64,000 nt of DNA from Mesobacillus boroniphilus (GTDB lineage: Bacteria > Bacillota > Bacilli > Bacillales > Cytobacillaceae), in contig NZ_QTKX01000001.1 in the NCBI RefSeq assembly GCF_018424685.1, positions 372,001-436,000 on the forward strand, written 5' to 3'. Every line of letters begins with the position of its first letter. Position 1 is the stretch's first letter. The position numbers were made by a program, and so were the translations under genes. This document shows, one piece after another, positions 44,174 through 53,492 of the stretch. Under the pieces are notes generated by a model, which saw nothing but the letters and a program-made list of their open reading frames with translations, was not told the origin of the DNA and made no database searches.

Positions 44174-45529
44174 ATGTGGATTAATATTAGAAGAAGGTTA
44201 GACAAATTATCTCCTGCGCAAATTATCGTTGCGTATTATTTGATTGCGGTAGTAGTCTCGATGAGCTTATTAAGTTTACCTATTGCCATACAGCCCGGGG
44301 CAAAATGGTCTTTCATGGATGCGTTATTCACTGCCGCAAGTGCCGTAAGTGTTACCGGTCTTTCAGTAATAACGGTACGGGATACATTCACTGTGCCGGG
44401 AATCTTTATCCTTATGTTTGTCCTGCAGTTCGGCGGGATTGGTGTCATGGCACTTGGAACCTTCTTCTGGTTGATCATACGGAAGAAGATTGGACTTAAG
44501 GAACGCAGATTAATCATGATGGACCAGAACCAGACCTCGATGTCAGGCCTCGTCAAAATGCTAAAAGAAATTCTTGTGATCATTGTCATTATTGAAATAA
44601 TTGGTGCGCTGCTATTAGGATTATATTTTTTACAATACTTCCCGACATGGCAGGAAGCTTTTCTCCATGGTTTGTTTGCATCTGTTAGTGCTACAACCAA
44701 TGGAGGGTTTGATATTACCGGAGCCTCATTGATTCCATATGCACAGGATTATTTTGTGGTTACAATCAATATACTCCTGATTACACTTGGTGCAATTGGA
44801 TTCCCTGTATTGGTTGAGTTGAAAAGTTTCATTTTTAGGAGAAAAAAGAGTGCTCCATTTCATTTTTCACTATTCCTAAAAATCACGACTCTAATGTTTC
44901 TCGTTCTCCTGATTTTTGGAACTGTTTCTATTTGGGCTTTGGAATATAATCATTTTTTCTCTGATAAATCGTTGCTGGATTCTTTCTTTTATGCGTTTTT
45001 CCAATCCACGACAACCAGAAGTGGTGGTTTGTCGACAATGGATGTAAATGATTTTACAGATCCGACACTGTTCCTGATGGCAGCTTTGATGTTTATTGGA
45101 GCTTCTCCAAGCTCTGTCGGCGGAGGAATCCGTACAACAACCTTTGCGCTGAATCTCTTATTCCTCTACCATTTTGCACGCGGAAGAAGAGCGGTAAAAA
45201 TTTTCAACAGAGAACTGCACCAGGATGATGTTATAAAATCTCTGGTTATTTCAATTATGGCTGTGCTAATATGTTTCCTCGCCGTCATTATCCTAATGGT
45301 GACAGAGAATCAATCACTATTGGCCATTATTTTTGAAGTTGCTTCTGCATTTGGTACAACAGGCTTATCCATGGGAATCACCCCAGATCTTTCGACTGTC
45401 GGTAAAATGGTCTTAATCATCCTGATGTTCATCGGAAGAGTTGGAGTTATATCCTTCCTGTTGATTATTGGCGGAAAAACAGAGAAAGAAAGCATCCATT
45501 ATCCAAAAGAGCGTGTAATAATAGGCTGA
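44174..45529 (+). CDS. Ktr/Trk-type potassium uptake channel subunit (KtrB/KtrD)
   Basis: A 451-residue membrane protein with four M1-P-M2 repeats. The four selectivity loops are SVTGLSV, TTNGGFD, TRSGGLS and GTTGLSM, each with the conserved Gly. It needs a cytoplasmic KtrA/KtrC RCK subunit, which is not in this window; KtrD of B. subtilis is likewise unlinked to its partner. GAAAGGAAG precedes the ATG. No c-di-AMP riboswitch is seen upstream. Confidence 0.92.
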   Translation: MWINIRRRLDKLSPAQIIVAYYLIAVVVSMSLLSLPIAIQPGAKWSFMDALFTAASAVSVTGLSVITVRDTFTVPGIFILMFVLQFGGIGVMALGTFFWLIIRKKIGLKERRLIMMDQNQTSMSGLVKMLKEILVIIVIIEIIGALLLGLYFLQYFPTWQEAFLHGLFASVSATTNGGFDITGASLIPYAQDYFVVTINILLITLGAIGFPVLVELKSFIFRRKKSAPFHFSLFLKITTLMFLVLLIFGTVSIWALEYNHFFSDKSLLDSFFYAFFQSTTTRSGGLSTMDVNDFTDPTLFLMAALMFIGASPSSVGGGIRTTTFALNLLFLYHFARGRRAVKIFNRELHQDDVIKSLVISIMAVLICFLAVIILMVTENQSLLAIIFEVASAFGTTGLSMGITPDLSTVGKMVLIILMFIGRVGVISFLLIIGGKTEKESIHYPKERVIIG

Positions 45530-45539
45530 TGGTTGATAT

Positions 45540-45572
45540 CAAAAAAATCCGGGAAATCCCGGATTTTTTTGT
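45540..45572. terminator. Bidirectional terminator
   Basis: The stem AAAAAATCCGGG/CCCGGATTTTTT has a 4-base loop. Confidence 0.92.
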
Positions 45573-45646
45573 TCTTCTTTAAAAATGCTTCGAAGAATGT
45601 CCCATCTCTATAGATTGTAGTCGCCCACCATGGTGATTATGTTGTC

Positions 45647-45994
45647 TTAGTCCTGGCCTTTGCTTGCATCTTTTGTAGGGTGCATGAATGGATAGGCTTG
45701 CGGTTTTCTCTTTTCCTCAAGAAGTTCCCTGTTTTCAGCAGTATTCCATCCTATATCGTTCGTCGGGTGCACCCATTCATCACCGGCCATTACTGCTGGA
45801 TCCGTATCATCGGTCCATTTTTCCAGCGGTGAGTTTTCTGATTCATAAAGACTGTCTCCAATGATGACGCCATGCTCATTTTTGAATGGAGCTTTCATTT
45901 CGATACCTGTATCCTTGAAGCTGGGAGCGTTAATTTGGTGAGGCAGGGTTTCCTCAATATCTATTGGTTTTAGCTCCCGTTCTTTTTTTGTCAT
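45647..45994 (-). CDS. DUF3905-like hypothetical protein
   Basis: A 115-residue soluble protein. The segments ESENSPLEKWTDDTDPAVMA and EWVHPTNDIGWNTAENREL are strongly patterned and recall DUF3905 proteins of Bacilli; I give that from memory. The function is unknown. AAAAGGAGG lies 7 bases before the ATG. Confidence 0.75.
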   Translation of the reverse strand: MTKKERELKPIDIEETLPHQINAPSFKDTGIEMKAPFKNEHGVIIGDSLYESENSPLEKWTDDTDPAVMAGDEWVHPTNDIGWNTAENRELLEEKRKPQAYPFMHPTKDASKGQD

Positions 45995-46130
45995 TGCAGC
46001 TCCTCCTTTTTAATTTATTTTTTGTTTGATGCCGTTTTTTATAAGACAGTTCATTTTGTAAAATTAGGTAATCAAATCAGTACATAGCAAATCGCCGATT
46101 GAAAAAAATAGTAGTATGGAGGTGGTTAGA

Positions 46131-46292
46131 ATGGCTAAACGGAAGGCAGAAAGAAATGCTTTGGCTAAATATACAAACACACCTAAGAAAAATCTTCAGG
46201 AAAGCGAATTTTCTGCAGAATTTGCCCATGGGGAAGATCCAGGCAAATTTGCAAACAGAAATTCAAAGCAGGGCAGGAAAGGAAGATCGTGA
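46131..46292 (+). CDS. Small basic protein (53 aa), unknown
   Basis: Translation gives MAKRKAERNALAKYTNTPKK, then NLQESEFSAEFAHGEDPGKF and a basic end. GGAGGTGG lies 6 bases before the ATG. Its stop overlaps the start of the next small gene (TGATG), so the two are coupled. The overlapping +1 frame starting at 46099 has no ribosome site and is a shadow. Small basic proteins of this kind are often spore-associated; that is only a guess. Confidence 0.65.
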   Translation: MAKRKAERNALAKYTNTPKKNLQESEFSAEFAHGEDPGKFANRNSKQGRKGRS

Positions 46293-46435
46293 TGAAAAAG
46301 CATGAAGGTCGGCACCAAAAGCCAATGAACGTTGAATTTGGCATGGAATTTGGCGATATAAATGCTGTTAAGTTTCATGAAATCCCTTTTAGTGGGAAAA
46401 AAGCGAAAAGCAAAGCTGATAAAGAGTGTAAATAA
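46292..46435 (+). CDS. Small protein (47 aa), unknown
   Basis: MKKHEGRHQKPMNVEFGMEF followed by GDINAVKFHEIPFSGKKAKS and a short end. It shares an E-F-x-x-E-F pattern with the preceding 53-residue protein and overlaps it by one base. GGAAGATC precedes it. No family is recognised. Confidence 0.6.
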   Translation: MKKHEGRHQKPMNVEFGMEFGDINAVKFHEIPFSGKKAKSKADKECK

Positions 46436-46451
46436 CATTAAGTAGAGTCAA

Positions 46452-46482
46452 AAAAAAAGCCGGCTGTATTAAGCCGGCTTTA
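46452..46482 (-). terminator. Terminator overlapping the stop codon (minus strand)
   Basis: On the minus strand, AAAGCCGGCTT/AGCCGGCTTT is followed by TTTTTT; the stop of the radical SAM gene is in the stem. Confidence 0.85.
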
Positions 46483-48229
46483 CATCTTGCGCTTTAAAAG
46501 TGAAAAATTGAGGGCGATCCAATTTAGAATCAAAATAAACAAGCATATAAGAAGGGGAGTGCTCAATTTCTCCATCTTCAATAAACTTTTCCAAATCAAT
46601 AGTTATATCTTCAAGCAGCGTATGCTTATATAATTCTTTTTCACTAATGTTCAATTCGGAGTACTGATGGCCAAGGACCTCAGGATTATGAATGATGCCA
46701 CGGTACAATTCAGAACGTTCCTGTTTGTCCAAACTAAGTTCCCACCAGGGCTTTCGCGGCTTGTATTTCATGCTTGCAAGGTAATCATACTTCATCAAGC
46801 TCTCAATTCCTTCTAGATTTTCCACACCTATTTCCTGCAGGAAATGGAATAGCCTCTTGAATAAGTCTTCGAGCTGATGGCCAATTCGAGACCAGCCCCT
46901 CATCTCCCAATAAGAGCCGAAATCCTGGAAGAAATCAAATGGTGATGGGAATACCTTTGTGACTAGATATTCAACGGTTCGATCCATCCTGTGGTCATTC
47001 CAATATTTTTCGAGTACATCTTCAACCTGCTTGATCTTGATGATGTCGTTGAAATCGAGGACATTATTCCCAAGGATTTCATATGGAGAATGATCCATAT
47101 ATACATAATTTTGCTGGTCAGCTCTCAGTCTCAATCCCGTCCCTCTGAGCATCTTCAGGAAGCCAAGCTGCAATTCTTCAGGCCGCATTGCAAATACATC
47201 ATTAAATGTTTTTTTGAACGATTGATAATCTTCTTCTGGTAAACCGGCAATTAAGTCAAGGTGCTGGTCAATCTTGCCCCCTTCCTTAACCATTGTGACA
47301 GTCCGCTTTAGCTTATCGAAATTCTGTTTTCTCATGACCAACTCATTTGTATAATCATTGGTCGACTGAACCCCAATTTCAAAGCGGAACAATCCGGCAG
47401 GCGCTTCCTGGTTCAGGAATTCAATAACCTCAGGACGCATGATATCGGCTGTGATTTCGAATTGGAACACCGTGCCAGGCAGGTGCTCATCAATCAAGAA
47501 CCGGAACATTTCCATTGCATAGCTCCGGCTGATATTAAACGTCCTGTCGACGAATTTAATGGTCTTTGCCCCATTCGCCATTAAATAACGTATATCGTCC
47601 TTGATTTTCTCCCTGTCAAAGTAACGGACACCTACTTCAATGGAGGAGAGGCAAAACTGGCAGCTAAAGGGGCAGCCGCGGCTTGTCTCAAGATAAGTTA
47701 CCCTCTTGGAGAGATGGGGTAGGTCTTCTTCAAAACGATATGGAGATGGAAGCTCTTTCAACTCCAACTTATTCCGTTGGGGATTCATTCGGATGCTCTC
47801 GTCTTTTCGATAGGCTATCCCGGGGACTTCTGAAAAGTCAGTTCCTGAAGCTAGTGCAGAAAGAAGCTGCTTGAATGTCTGTTCACCTTCACCGATGACG
47901 ATAAAATCAAACTCTGGCACTTCCTGCATCCAATCCTGAACGTCATAAGTAACCTCTGGGCCCCCTACAATAATTTTAATTTCAGGGTTGATTTTTTTAA
48001 TCATCTTGATGACTTTAATTGTTTCTTCAATATTCCAAATGTAGCAGCTGAATCCAATGACATCAGGTTGCTTTTGAACCAAATCAGATACAATATTGAT
48101 TGCGGGGTCTTTGATTGTATACTCAACGAGCTTGACATCAAACTCTGGATTAGCATATGCCTTAAGATATCTGATCGCAAGATTGGTGTGTATATATTTC
48201 GCGTTTAGCGTTGTTAAAACTATGTTCAT
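46469..48229 (-). CDS. B12-binding domain radical SAM protein (DUF4080 type)
   Basis: A 586-residue enzyme. The N-terminal cobalamin-binding-like domain covers about 1-140 (KIIVGGPEVTYD, FIVIGEGEQTF). The radical SAM core begins at about 178 with the cluster motif CPFSCQFCLSS (CxxxCxxC). A C-terminal DUF4080 region follows. No DxHxxG motif is evident, so cobalamin may not be bound. ATG 48229 has AAAGGAG at 9 bases; the 13-codon extension lacks a site. The reaction is unknown. Confidence 0.88.
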   Translation of the reverse strand: MNIVLTTLNAKYIHTNLAIRYLKAYANPEFDVKLVEYTIKDPAINIVSDLVQKQPDVIGFSCYIWNIEETIKVIKMIKKINPEIKIIVGGPEVTYDVQDWMQEVPEFDFIVIGEGEQTFKQLLSALASGTDFSEVPGIAYRKDESIRMNPQRNKLELKELPSPYRFEEDLPHLSKRVTYLETSRGCPFSCQFCLSSIEVGVRYFDREKIKDDIRYLMANGAKTIKFVDRTFNISRSYAMEMFRFLIDEHLPGTVFQFEITADIMRPEVIEFLNQEAPAGLFRFEIGVQSTNDYTNELVMRKQNFDKLKRTVTMVKEGGKIDQHLDLIAGLPEEDYQSFKKTFNDVFAMRPEELQLGFLKMLRGTGLRLRADQQNYVYMDHSPYEILGNNVLDFNDIIKIKQVEDVLEKYWNDHRMDRTVEYLVTKVFPSPFDFFQDFGSYWEMRGWSRIGHQLEDLFKRLFHFLQEIGVENLEGIESLMKYDYLASMKYKPRKPWWELSLDKQERSELYRGIIHNPEVLGHQYSELNISEKELYKHTLLEDITIDLEKFIEDGEIEHSPSYMLVYFDSKLDRPQFFTFKAQDVKPA

Positions 48230-48329
48230 TGAAAAAATCTCCTTTGTATAAATCCAGCAGCAAATCAACTTTTAATTATATCTCAGTTTGGACAAAAAAG
48301 ACAGCTTGAATGCAGTTGAAGAAAAAGGA

Positions 48330-48380
48330 AAAGAGGCTGTTTAAAAAGTAGCTTTTCAAACAGCCTTGTTTTTTCTTGTT
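48330..48380 (+). terminator. Isolated terminator-like hairpin
   Basis: AGGCTGTTT/AAACAGCCT, with an inner AAAAG/CTTTT arm, then TTTTTTC. No plus-strand gene precedes it, so its use is unclear. Confidence 0.6.
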
Positions 48381-48392
48381 AAATGGCATTGT

Positions 48393-48560
48393 TGATTTCC
48401 TCTCCACTTACTTCGCTTTCCTGGGAAGAATTTTGTAAAAGCCCAATTGCCGGCTTTTACAAAATTCTTCCTAGGGCGTGCCGGGGAGCCTCCTCGAAAT
48501 TGCCCACGCACGATGGAAATGCGTTAGCATTATCGGAGGAGTCTTCGTGCCTTCCGCTTG
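48393..48560 (+). repeat. Second intergenic repeat type with a 48-base perfect hairpin
   Basis: CTCTCCACTTACTTCGCTTT ... GGGGAGCCTCCTCG ... GAGGAGTCTTCGTGCCTTCC is a sequence type I know from intergenic regions of other Bacillaceae. Inside lies a perfect inverted repeat with 20-base arms: 48424-48443 (GGAAGAATTTTGTAAAAGCC) and 48452-48471. Confidence 0.65.
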
Positions 48561-48596
48561 AGCCAACATAAAGTGAGTCACTTAATATAGGGCATA

Positions 48597-48650
48597 GAAA
48601 AAGAGACTGTTTGGTAATTTGTATACCTTTTAACAGTCTCTTTTTAGTCT
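48597..48650. terminator. Bidirectional terminator
   Basis: AAAAAGAGACTGTT/AACAGTCTCTTTTT lies 3' of the acyltransferase gene. Confidence 0.85.
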
Positions 48651-48664
48651 ACAATGCTATTTGT

Positions 48665-49708
48665 CTAACTACTCAACAGCTTTCTTCTATAAAACCTCAG
48701 GATGGCTGTGAAGCGGGTTTTAAGGCGGTTGATCCGTGAGGTTTTAAACTCGATTAACGGTTGTGCTATTGCTGCTGCGTACTTGCTGGACAACAGGAAA
48801 GTGAGCAGCAGTGCGATGACTGCAAGCAAAAGGATTCGTTCAGGACTATGGAAGAAGTTCTGAACTTCGCTTTCGCGGAAGGTTCGTACAAAAAAGCCGT
48901 GCAGCAGATATACGTAAAGTGTATTTTTTCCAAGGTCTGTAAAGAAATATTGCTTCTTAGGAACAATTGTCAAGAAGCTGAACACCATCAGCAAGCTTAA
49001 TAAGTAAAAGCCCAAACGAGTGAACATGCTTGATAATGAAGCTGCTTCCATCAATGAGTAAGGTTTAGAACCAAGAAGCCATTTATAGTCTATATCTGGA
49101 TTAAAATAGAATCCTAAAAATACTATTGCGAAGCTTAACAGTGCTCCAACCTTGAAGGCTGGACTTGTCAATGTTTTTATATGGTCCTTCGTCAAATGGT
49201 ACCCGAGCAGGAACAACGGAAAGAAGACAAATGTCCTTGAAAGGCTCAGATAGTTGGATATCCAGTCTACATACCCGACACCTAATCCCAATCCAAAAGC
49301 AATCAGCAGTCCAGCCGGTGCGTTAAGTTTTGTAAAAGCAATCAGCATAACGTTCCAGCAGAATAAACTGATCAAAAACCATAGAGACCAATGCGGGTTC
49401 AGTGGATCCATAGTAAAAGTGGACTTGCTGTAAAGGAAATAATAGAAAATAGAATAGATCAACTGAAAAATAAAGTATGGCAGAATTAACTTTTTGGCAA
49501 TTTTCATTACATAGCCTTTTTTATTGAAGCCTCTCGCAAAAAATCCAGAAACCAGGATGAAGGCAGGCATATGGAATGTATAAATGACTTTATAAACATT
49601 ATAAATCATTTCATTGTCTTCAATGAACGAGCGCAAAAGATGGCCAAATACGACGAAAAAAATCAAGATGAACTTGGCATTGTCAAAGTAGTAATCTCGT
49701 TGTTTCAT
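48665..49708 (-). CDS. Acyltransferase family 3 membrane protein
   Basis: A 347-residue protein with about ten membrane segments. The N-terminal segment RDYYFDNAKFILIFFVVFGH has the conserved His of acyltransferase-3/OatA-like enzymes, and YTFHMPAFILVSGFF is the second family motif. Such proteins O-acetylate or acylate surface glycans. There is no extra SGNH domain. AAGGGAGG precedes the ATG. The substrate is unknown. Confidence 0.88.
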   Translation of the reverse strand: MKQRDYYFDNAKFILIFFVVFGHLLRSFIEDNEMIYNVYKVIYTFHMPAFILVSGFFARGFNKKGYVMKIAKKLILPYFIFQLIYSIFYYFLYSKSTFTMDPLNPHWSLWFLISLFCWNVMLIAFTKLNAPAGLLIAFGLGLGVGYVDWISNYLSLSRTFVFFPLFLLGYHLTKDHIKTLTSPAFKVGALLSFAIVFLGFYFNPDIDYKWLLGSKPYSLMEAASLSSMFTRLGFYLLSLLMVFSFLTIVPKKQYFFTDLGKNTLYVYLLHGFFVRTFRESEVQNFFHSPERILLLAVIALLLTFLLSSKYAAAIAQPLIEFKTSRINRLKTRFTAILRFYRRKLLSS

Positions 49709-50034
49709 ATTTCCTCCCTTAATTAGAGACCCCCAAAATACTAACCCTTTTATACCCCAACTAGGATAAATACAAACTAGGCTAATTGCTCAAAATTAAG
49801 GAACTAGTTCCTGATTAAGAAAAAAACGCTTCTGTACTAATACAAATTTATCTCTGTTATATAAAAGTATTTCATTATAAAATACGGCTTAACTAGAATA
49901 TTTTTGGGCGTGTTCCAATAAAAAAGTTCAAATGTTTGATATATGTCACAGCTTAATGATCGTAAAGTCTATAAAATTATTAGTGGGGAATGTTTAAATT
50001 CAATTACCTTTTAACTAAATTGGGGAGGGAGATT
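49709..50034. other. Divergent control region
   Basis: Promoter region for the acyltransferase (minus) and the oxidoreductase operon (plus). It contains the perfect palindrome AGGAACTAGTTCCT (49799-49812), a possible operator, and AT-rich tracts. No gene. Confidence 0.45.
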
Positions 50035-51048
50035 ATGTCTATCTTACCGAAAAAGAATGAATTAGGATTTTATGAGATACGACTTGAATCGATTGGAGGG
50101 CTTGGCGCAAACCTTGCAGGGAAGATGCTTGCGGAAGCAGGTGTTCTTGGCCTCGGGTTGAATGGTTCCAACTTTTCTTCTTATGGATCGGAGAAAAAAG
50201 GATCGCCGGTGAAAAGCTTTGTCCGTTTCTGTGAACCTGATACTGAAATCAGGGTCCACAGTCCAATAGAAGAACCGCATGTTGTCGGCGTATTTCATGA
50301 GGCACTTTATAAAATGGTCGATGTAGTAAGTGGTTTGCGTCCAGATGGAATCCTACTGGTGAATTCGACGAGAGATTTTGATGACATCAAAAAAAATCTT
50401 CATCTGGAGCATGGGACACTGGCAATTGTTGATGCGCTATCCATCGCTGTTGAGGAAAAAACGAAAGTAAATACTGCGATGCTTGGTGCATTATACCGTA
50501 TTATTGATTTCCTCGATCCCGAAGCGATGAAAAATGTTATCCGCAAAACTTTTGAAAAGAAATATCCTCATTTAGTTGAGCCGAATATCAGAACGTTCGA
50601 GAGAGGCTACAATGACGTTCAATTTAAAACATACGCACCAGAAGAAGGGGCTCAGGGCAAGGAATTCAAGCGTCCAATGCCGCTTCTAGGATATGAAACA
50701 CAGGAAATCGGCGGAGTGATTACTGCCCAGGCAAATAGCATCCTCAAGGATTTAAGCGGTTCGAGACAGGGATTCCTGCCTCAATTCAATCAGCAGGACT
50801 GCATCAACTGCGCCGCATGTGATACTGCATGTCCTGATTATTGCTTTGTATGGGAAGAAGGAGAGGACAAACGCGGCAGAAAGCAAATGTTCCTAAAGGG
50901 AATCGATTATCAATATTGCAAAGGCTGCCTGAAGTGTGTAGAGGCATGTCCAACTTCTGCGTTGAGCGAGCTGAGGGAAATGATCGGCTATGCTGAGGAG
51001 AATCAAGTAAAACATAACTATCCTTATGTGACTGGAGGGGTTTCTTAA
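50035..51048 (+). CDS. 2-oxoacid:ferredoxin oxidoreductase, fused gamma and delta (ferredoxin) subunits
   Basis: A 337-residue protein. The gamma domain covers about 1-190 (EIRLESIGGLGANLAGKMLA). The C-terminal domain (about 255-330) has two 4Fe-4S motifs, CINCAACDTACPDYC and CKGCLKCVEACPTS. It works with the following gene to oxidise a 2-oxoacid (pyruvate, 2-oxoglutarate or similar) with CoA and reduce ferredoxin. ATG 50035 has GGGAGGGAG; the frame upstream to 49990 is not needed. It overlaps the next gene by 1 base. Confidence 0.9.
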   Translation: MSILPKKNELGFYEIRLESIGGLGANLAGKMLAEAGVLGLGLNGSNFSSYGSEKKGSPVKSFVRFCEPDTEIRVHSPIEEPHVVGVFHEALYKMVDVVSGLRPDGILLVNSTRDFDDIKKNLHLEHGTLAIVDALSIAVEEKTKVNTAMLGALYRIIDFLDPEAMKNVIRKTFEKKYPHLVEPNIRTFERGYNDVQFKTYAPEEGAQGKEFKRPMPLLGYETQEIGGVITAQANSILKDLSGSRQGFLPQFNQQDCINCAACDTACPDYCFVWEEGEDKRGRKQMFLKGIDYQYCKGCLKCVEACPTSALSELREMIGYAEENQVKHNYPYVTGGVS

Positions 51049-53342
51049 TGTCCATTCTTGAAGAAAACGTGAAGGCAATGAGTACAGCAGAACAGGTGAC
51101 AACCTTTGAATCCGGAAATGAAATGGCGGCGATGGCTGCAGCTCAGATCAATTATCATATCATGGGCTATTTTCCGATTACCCCTTCTACAGAAGTAGCA
51201 CAGTATCTGGATATGATGAAATCCAGGGGAGAGCATGATATCAAACTGATCCCTGCTGATGGAGAACATGGTTCCGCAGGTATCTGCTATGGTGCAGCGG
51301 CAACCGGAGCCCGCGTGTTCAACGCAACGAGCGCGAACGGGTTGATGTATATGCTGGAGCAGCTTCCAGTCCAATCGGGAACACGATATCCAATGGTCTT
51401 GAACCTGGTAACACGTTCAATCAGCGGTCCGCTTGATATCCGCGGCGACCACTCAGATTTGTATTTTGCGTTAAACACAGGATGGGTGATCCTCACTGCC
51501 AGGACACCGCAGGCTGTTTACGATATGAACATTATGGCACTGAAAATAGCTGAACACTCAGATGTGCGGCTGCCTGTCATGGTTGCTTATGATGGCTTCT
51601 TTACATCCCACCAAAAGCGCAAAGTGAACTATTTTAGTGATCGGGCTGTAGTCCAGAGATTTGTTGGCGAGGCACCGACTGAATATAATTTTGCCAGGGA
51701 CCCAAAGAAACCGTTGACAATCGGAGCACATATGAATGGCGACGATTTGATCAACAACCACTTCCAGCAATCGGAAGCGATGTATAGAGCGAAAGATGTT
51801 TATAAAGAAGTGGCAGCAGAATATGCAAAACTATCAGGACGAAACTATGATATTCTTGACCTTTATCAAATGGAAGATGCTGACGTCGCGCTGTTCCTGT
51901 TGAACTCAGCAGCAGAATCTGCCAAGGATGTTGTAGACAGACTTCGTGAGAAGGGAATCAAGGCTGGTGTCATCAGTCCTAACATCATCCGCCCATTCCC
52001 TGCACAGGAAATCAGGGAAGCACTGAAAAATGTAAAATCAATTCTTGTAGGTGAGCGTGCTGATTCCTACGGTGGACATGGACCTAACCTGACGCACGAA
52101 ATTAAATCTGCGCTACAGGAAGACAAGAATAATGCTACAATCGTCCAAAGCAGGGTGTTTGGACTTGGCGGCAAAGACTTTTATGCGGATGATGCTGAAG
52201 CATTTTTTGGCATGGCGATAGACGCTATGGAGAAAGGATACGCAGAAAAGCCATTCGACTACTACGGACATGTTGCTGGCGATCCAGAAATAGCATTGAA
52301 GCAGGTCATTGAGCCACAGCATGGTGATGTCTATAATTCAGGACTTATCCAGGTAACAAGAGATGAAGAAAAGAATAAACTGAATGTAAAAATTCCGCCT
52401 TTGAGAGCCTTAACTACAAAGCCGAAACGAATTGCATCAGGCCATGGCGCATGTCCTGGCTGTGGAATCTTCGGCGGACTGGAGCTATTCTTTAAAGGAA
52501 TTGAAGGAGATCTCGTCATTCTTTTCCAAACGGGCTGCGCGTACGTTGTTACAACAGCGTATCCTCATACATCCCATAAGCAGACGACGATCCATAACTT
52601 GTTCCAGAATGGTGCGGCAACATTATCAGGAACGCTCGAAGCATTCCTTGAACTGAAACGCCGCGGTGAAATCGAAGTGTCAGCAGATGCAACCTTCGTA
52701 ATGGTAACCGGCGATGGCGGTATGGACATTGGAATGGGATCGGCTATCGGTACGGCACTTCGCGGACACAAGCTGATCATGCTTGAATACGATAACGAGG
52801 GGTATATGAATACCGGTTCCCAGCTTTCATACTCCACTCCTTTTGGGCACATGACGAGTACATCAAACGTAGGCAAGGCACAAAAGGGTAAGACTTTCCA
52901 CCATAAAGATACAGTCCAGATCATGGCTTCTACCAATATTCCTTATGTATTCACAGGAACGGAAGCATTCCCGCAGGACCTTGTTAAAAAGGCAGCGAAG
53001 GCACAGTGGTATGCGCAAAATGTAGGGACTGTATACGGCAAGCTTCTGATAACATGCCCACTCAACTGGAAATCGGAAGACCGCTTTGGCCAGACCATTG
53101 TCGAGGCAGCTGTGAATTCGAACTTCTTCCCGCTTTATGAAGTAGAACAAGGAATTACGAACATCACATACGATCCAGAAGCGAAAAGCAAGAAGATTCC
53201 ATTGGCAGATTGGCTGAAATTCATGGGTAAAACCAAGCATTTATTAAAAGAAGAAAATAAGGATATGCTAGTGGAATTTGAAGAAGAAGTCGAGAAAAGG
53301 TGGCAGCGCCTAAAGGCTAAGCACGAAAACGAGTATTTATAA
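51048..53342 (+). CDS. 2-oxoacid:ferredoxin oxidoreductase, fused alpha and beta subunits
   Basis: A 764-residue protein. Residues 18-400 are the alpha domain (GNEMAAMAAAQINYHIMGYF, PITPSTEVAQ). Residues 460-740 are the beta domain, with GHGACPGCGIFGGLE (Cys pair for Fe-S), TGCAYV and the thiamine-diphosphate motif GDGGMDIGMGSAIG to about YDNEGYMNTG. Fusion of alpha with beta and of gamma with delta makes a compact two-gene enzyme. Such oxygen-sensitive enzymes are mostly from anaerobes but occur in some Bacilli. A strong terminator follows. Confidence 0.92.
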   Translation: MSILEENVKAMSTAEQVTTFESGNEMAAMAAAQINYHIMGYFPITPSTEVAQYLDMMKSRGEHDIKLIPADGEHGSAGICYGAAATGARVFNATSANGLMYMLEQLPVQSGTRYPMVLNLVTRSISGPLDIRGDHSDLYFALNTGWVILTARTPQAVYDMNIMALKIAEHSDVRLPVMVAYDGFFTSHQKRKVNYFSDRAVVQRFVGEAPTEYNFARDPKKPLTIGAHMNGDDLINNHFQQSEAMYRAKDVYKEVAAEYAKLSGRNYDILDLYQMEDADVALFLLNSAAESAKDVVDRLREKGIKAGVISPNIIRPFPAQEIREALKNVKSILVGERADSYGGHGPNLTHEIKSALQEDKNNATIVQSRVFGLGGKDFYADDAEAFFGMAIDAMEKGYAEKPFDYYGHVAGDPEIALKQVIEPQHGDVYNSGLIQVTRDEEKNKLNVKIPPLRALTTKPKRIASGHGACPGCGIFGGLELFFKGIEGDLVILFQTGCAYVVTTAYPHTSHKQTTIHNLFQNGAATLSGTLEAFLELKRRGEIEVSADATFVMVTGDGGMDIGMGSAIGTALRGHKLIMLEYDNEGYMNTGSQLSYSTPFGHMTSTSNVGKAQKGKTFHHKDTVQIMASTNIPYVFTGTEAFPQDLVKKAAKAQWYAQNVGTVYGKLLITCPLNWKSEDRFGQTIVEAAVNSNFFPLYEVEQGITNITYDPEAKSKKIPLADWLKFMGKTKHLLKEENKDMLVEFEEEVEKRWQRLKAKHENEYL

Positions 53343-53345
53343 GAC

Positions 53346-53386
53346 AAGAGAAGCCAGGAAAACGAATCCCTGGCTTCTTTTTTGAT
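53346..53386 (+). terminator. Rho-independent terminator
   Basis: The stem AGAAGCCAGG/CCTGGCTTCT is followed by TTTTT. Confidence 0.9.
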
Positions 53387-53492
53387 GGCAGTTGTTTTAA
53401 GTTATCCAGGAAATAATCGCGGTTTTGAAGGAATTTCCACCTTTCATGTAGAAAACACTAGAAAAATGGGAATCCGACAAGGAGGCTTTTTG

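Noticed and set aside
46099..46305. 68-codon plus frame
   Set aside because: It overlaps the better-supported 53-residue frame (46131) and lacks a ribosome site.
48383..48571. 62-codon plus frame
   Set aside because: It is formed by the intergenic repeat and its long hairpin; no start signal.
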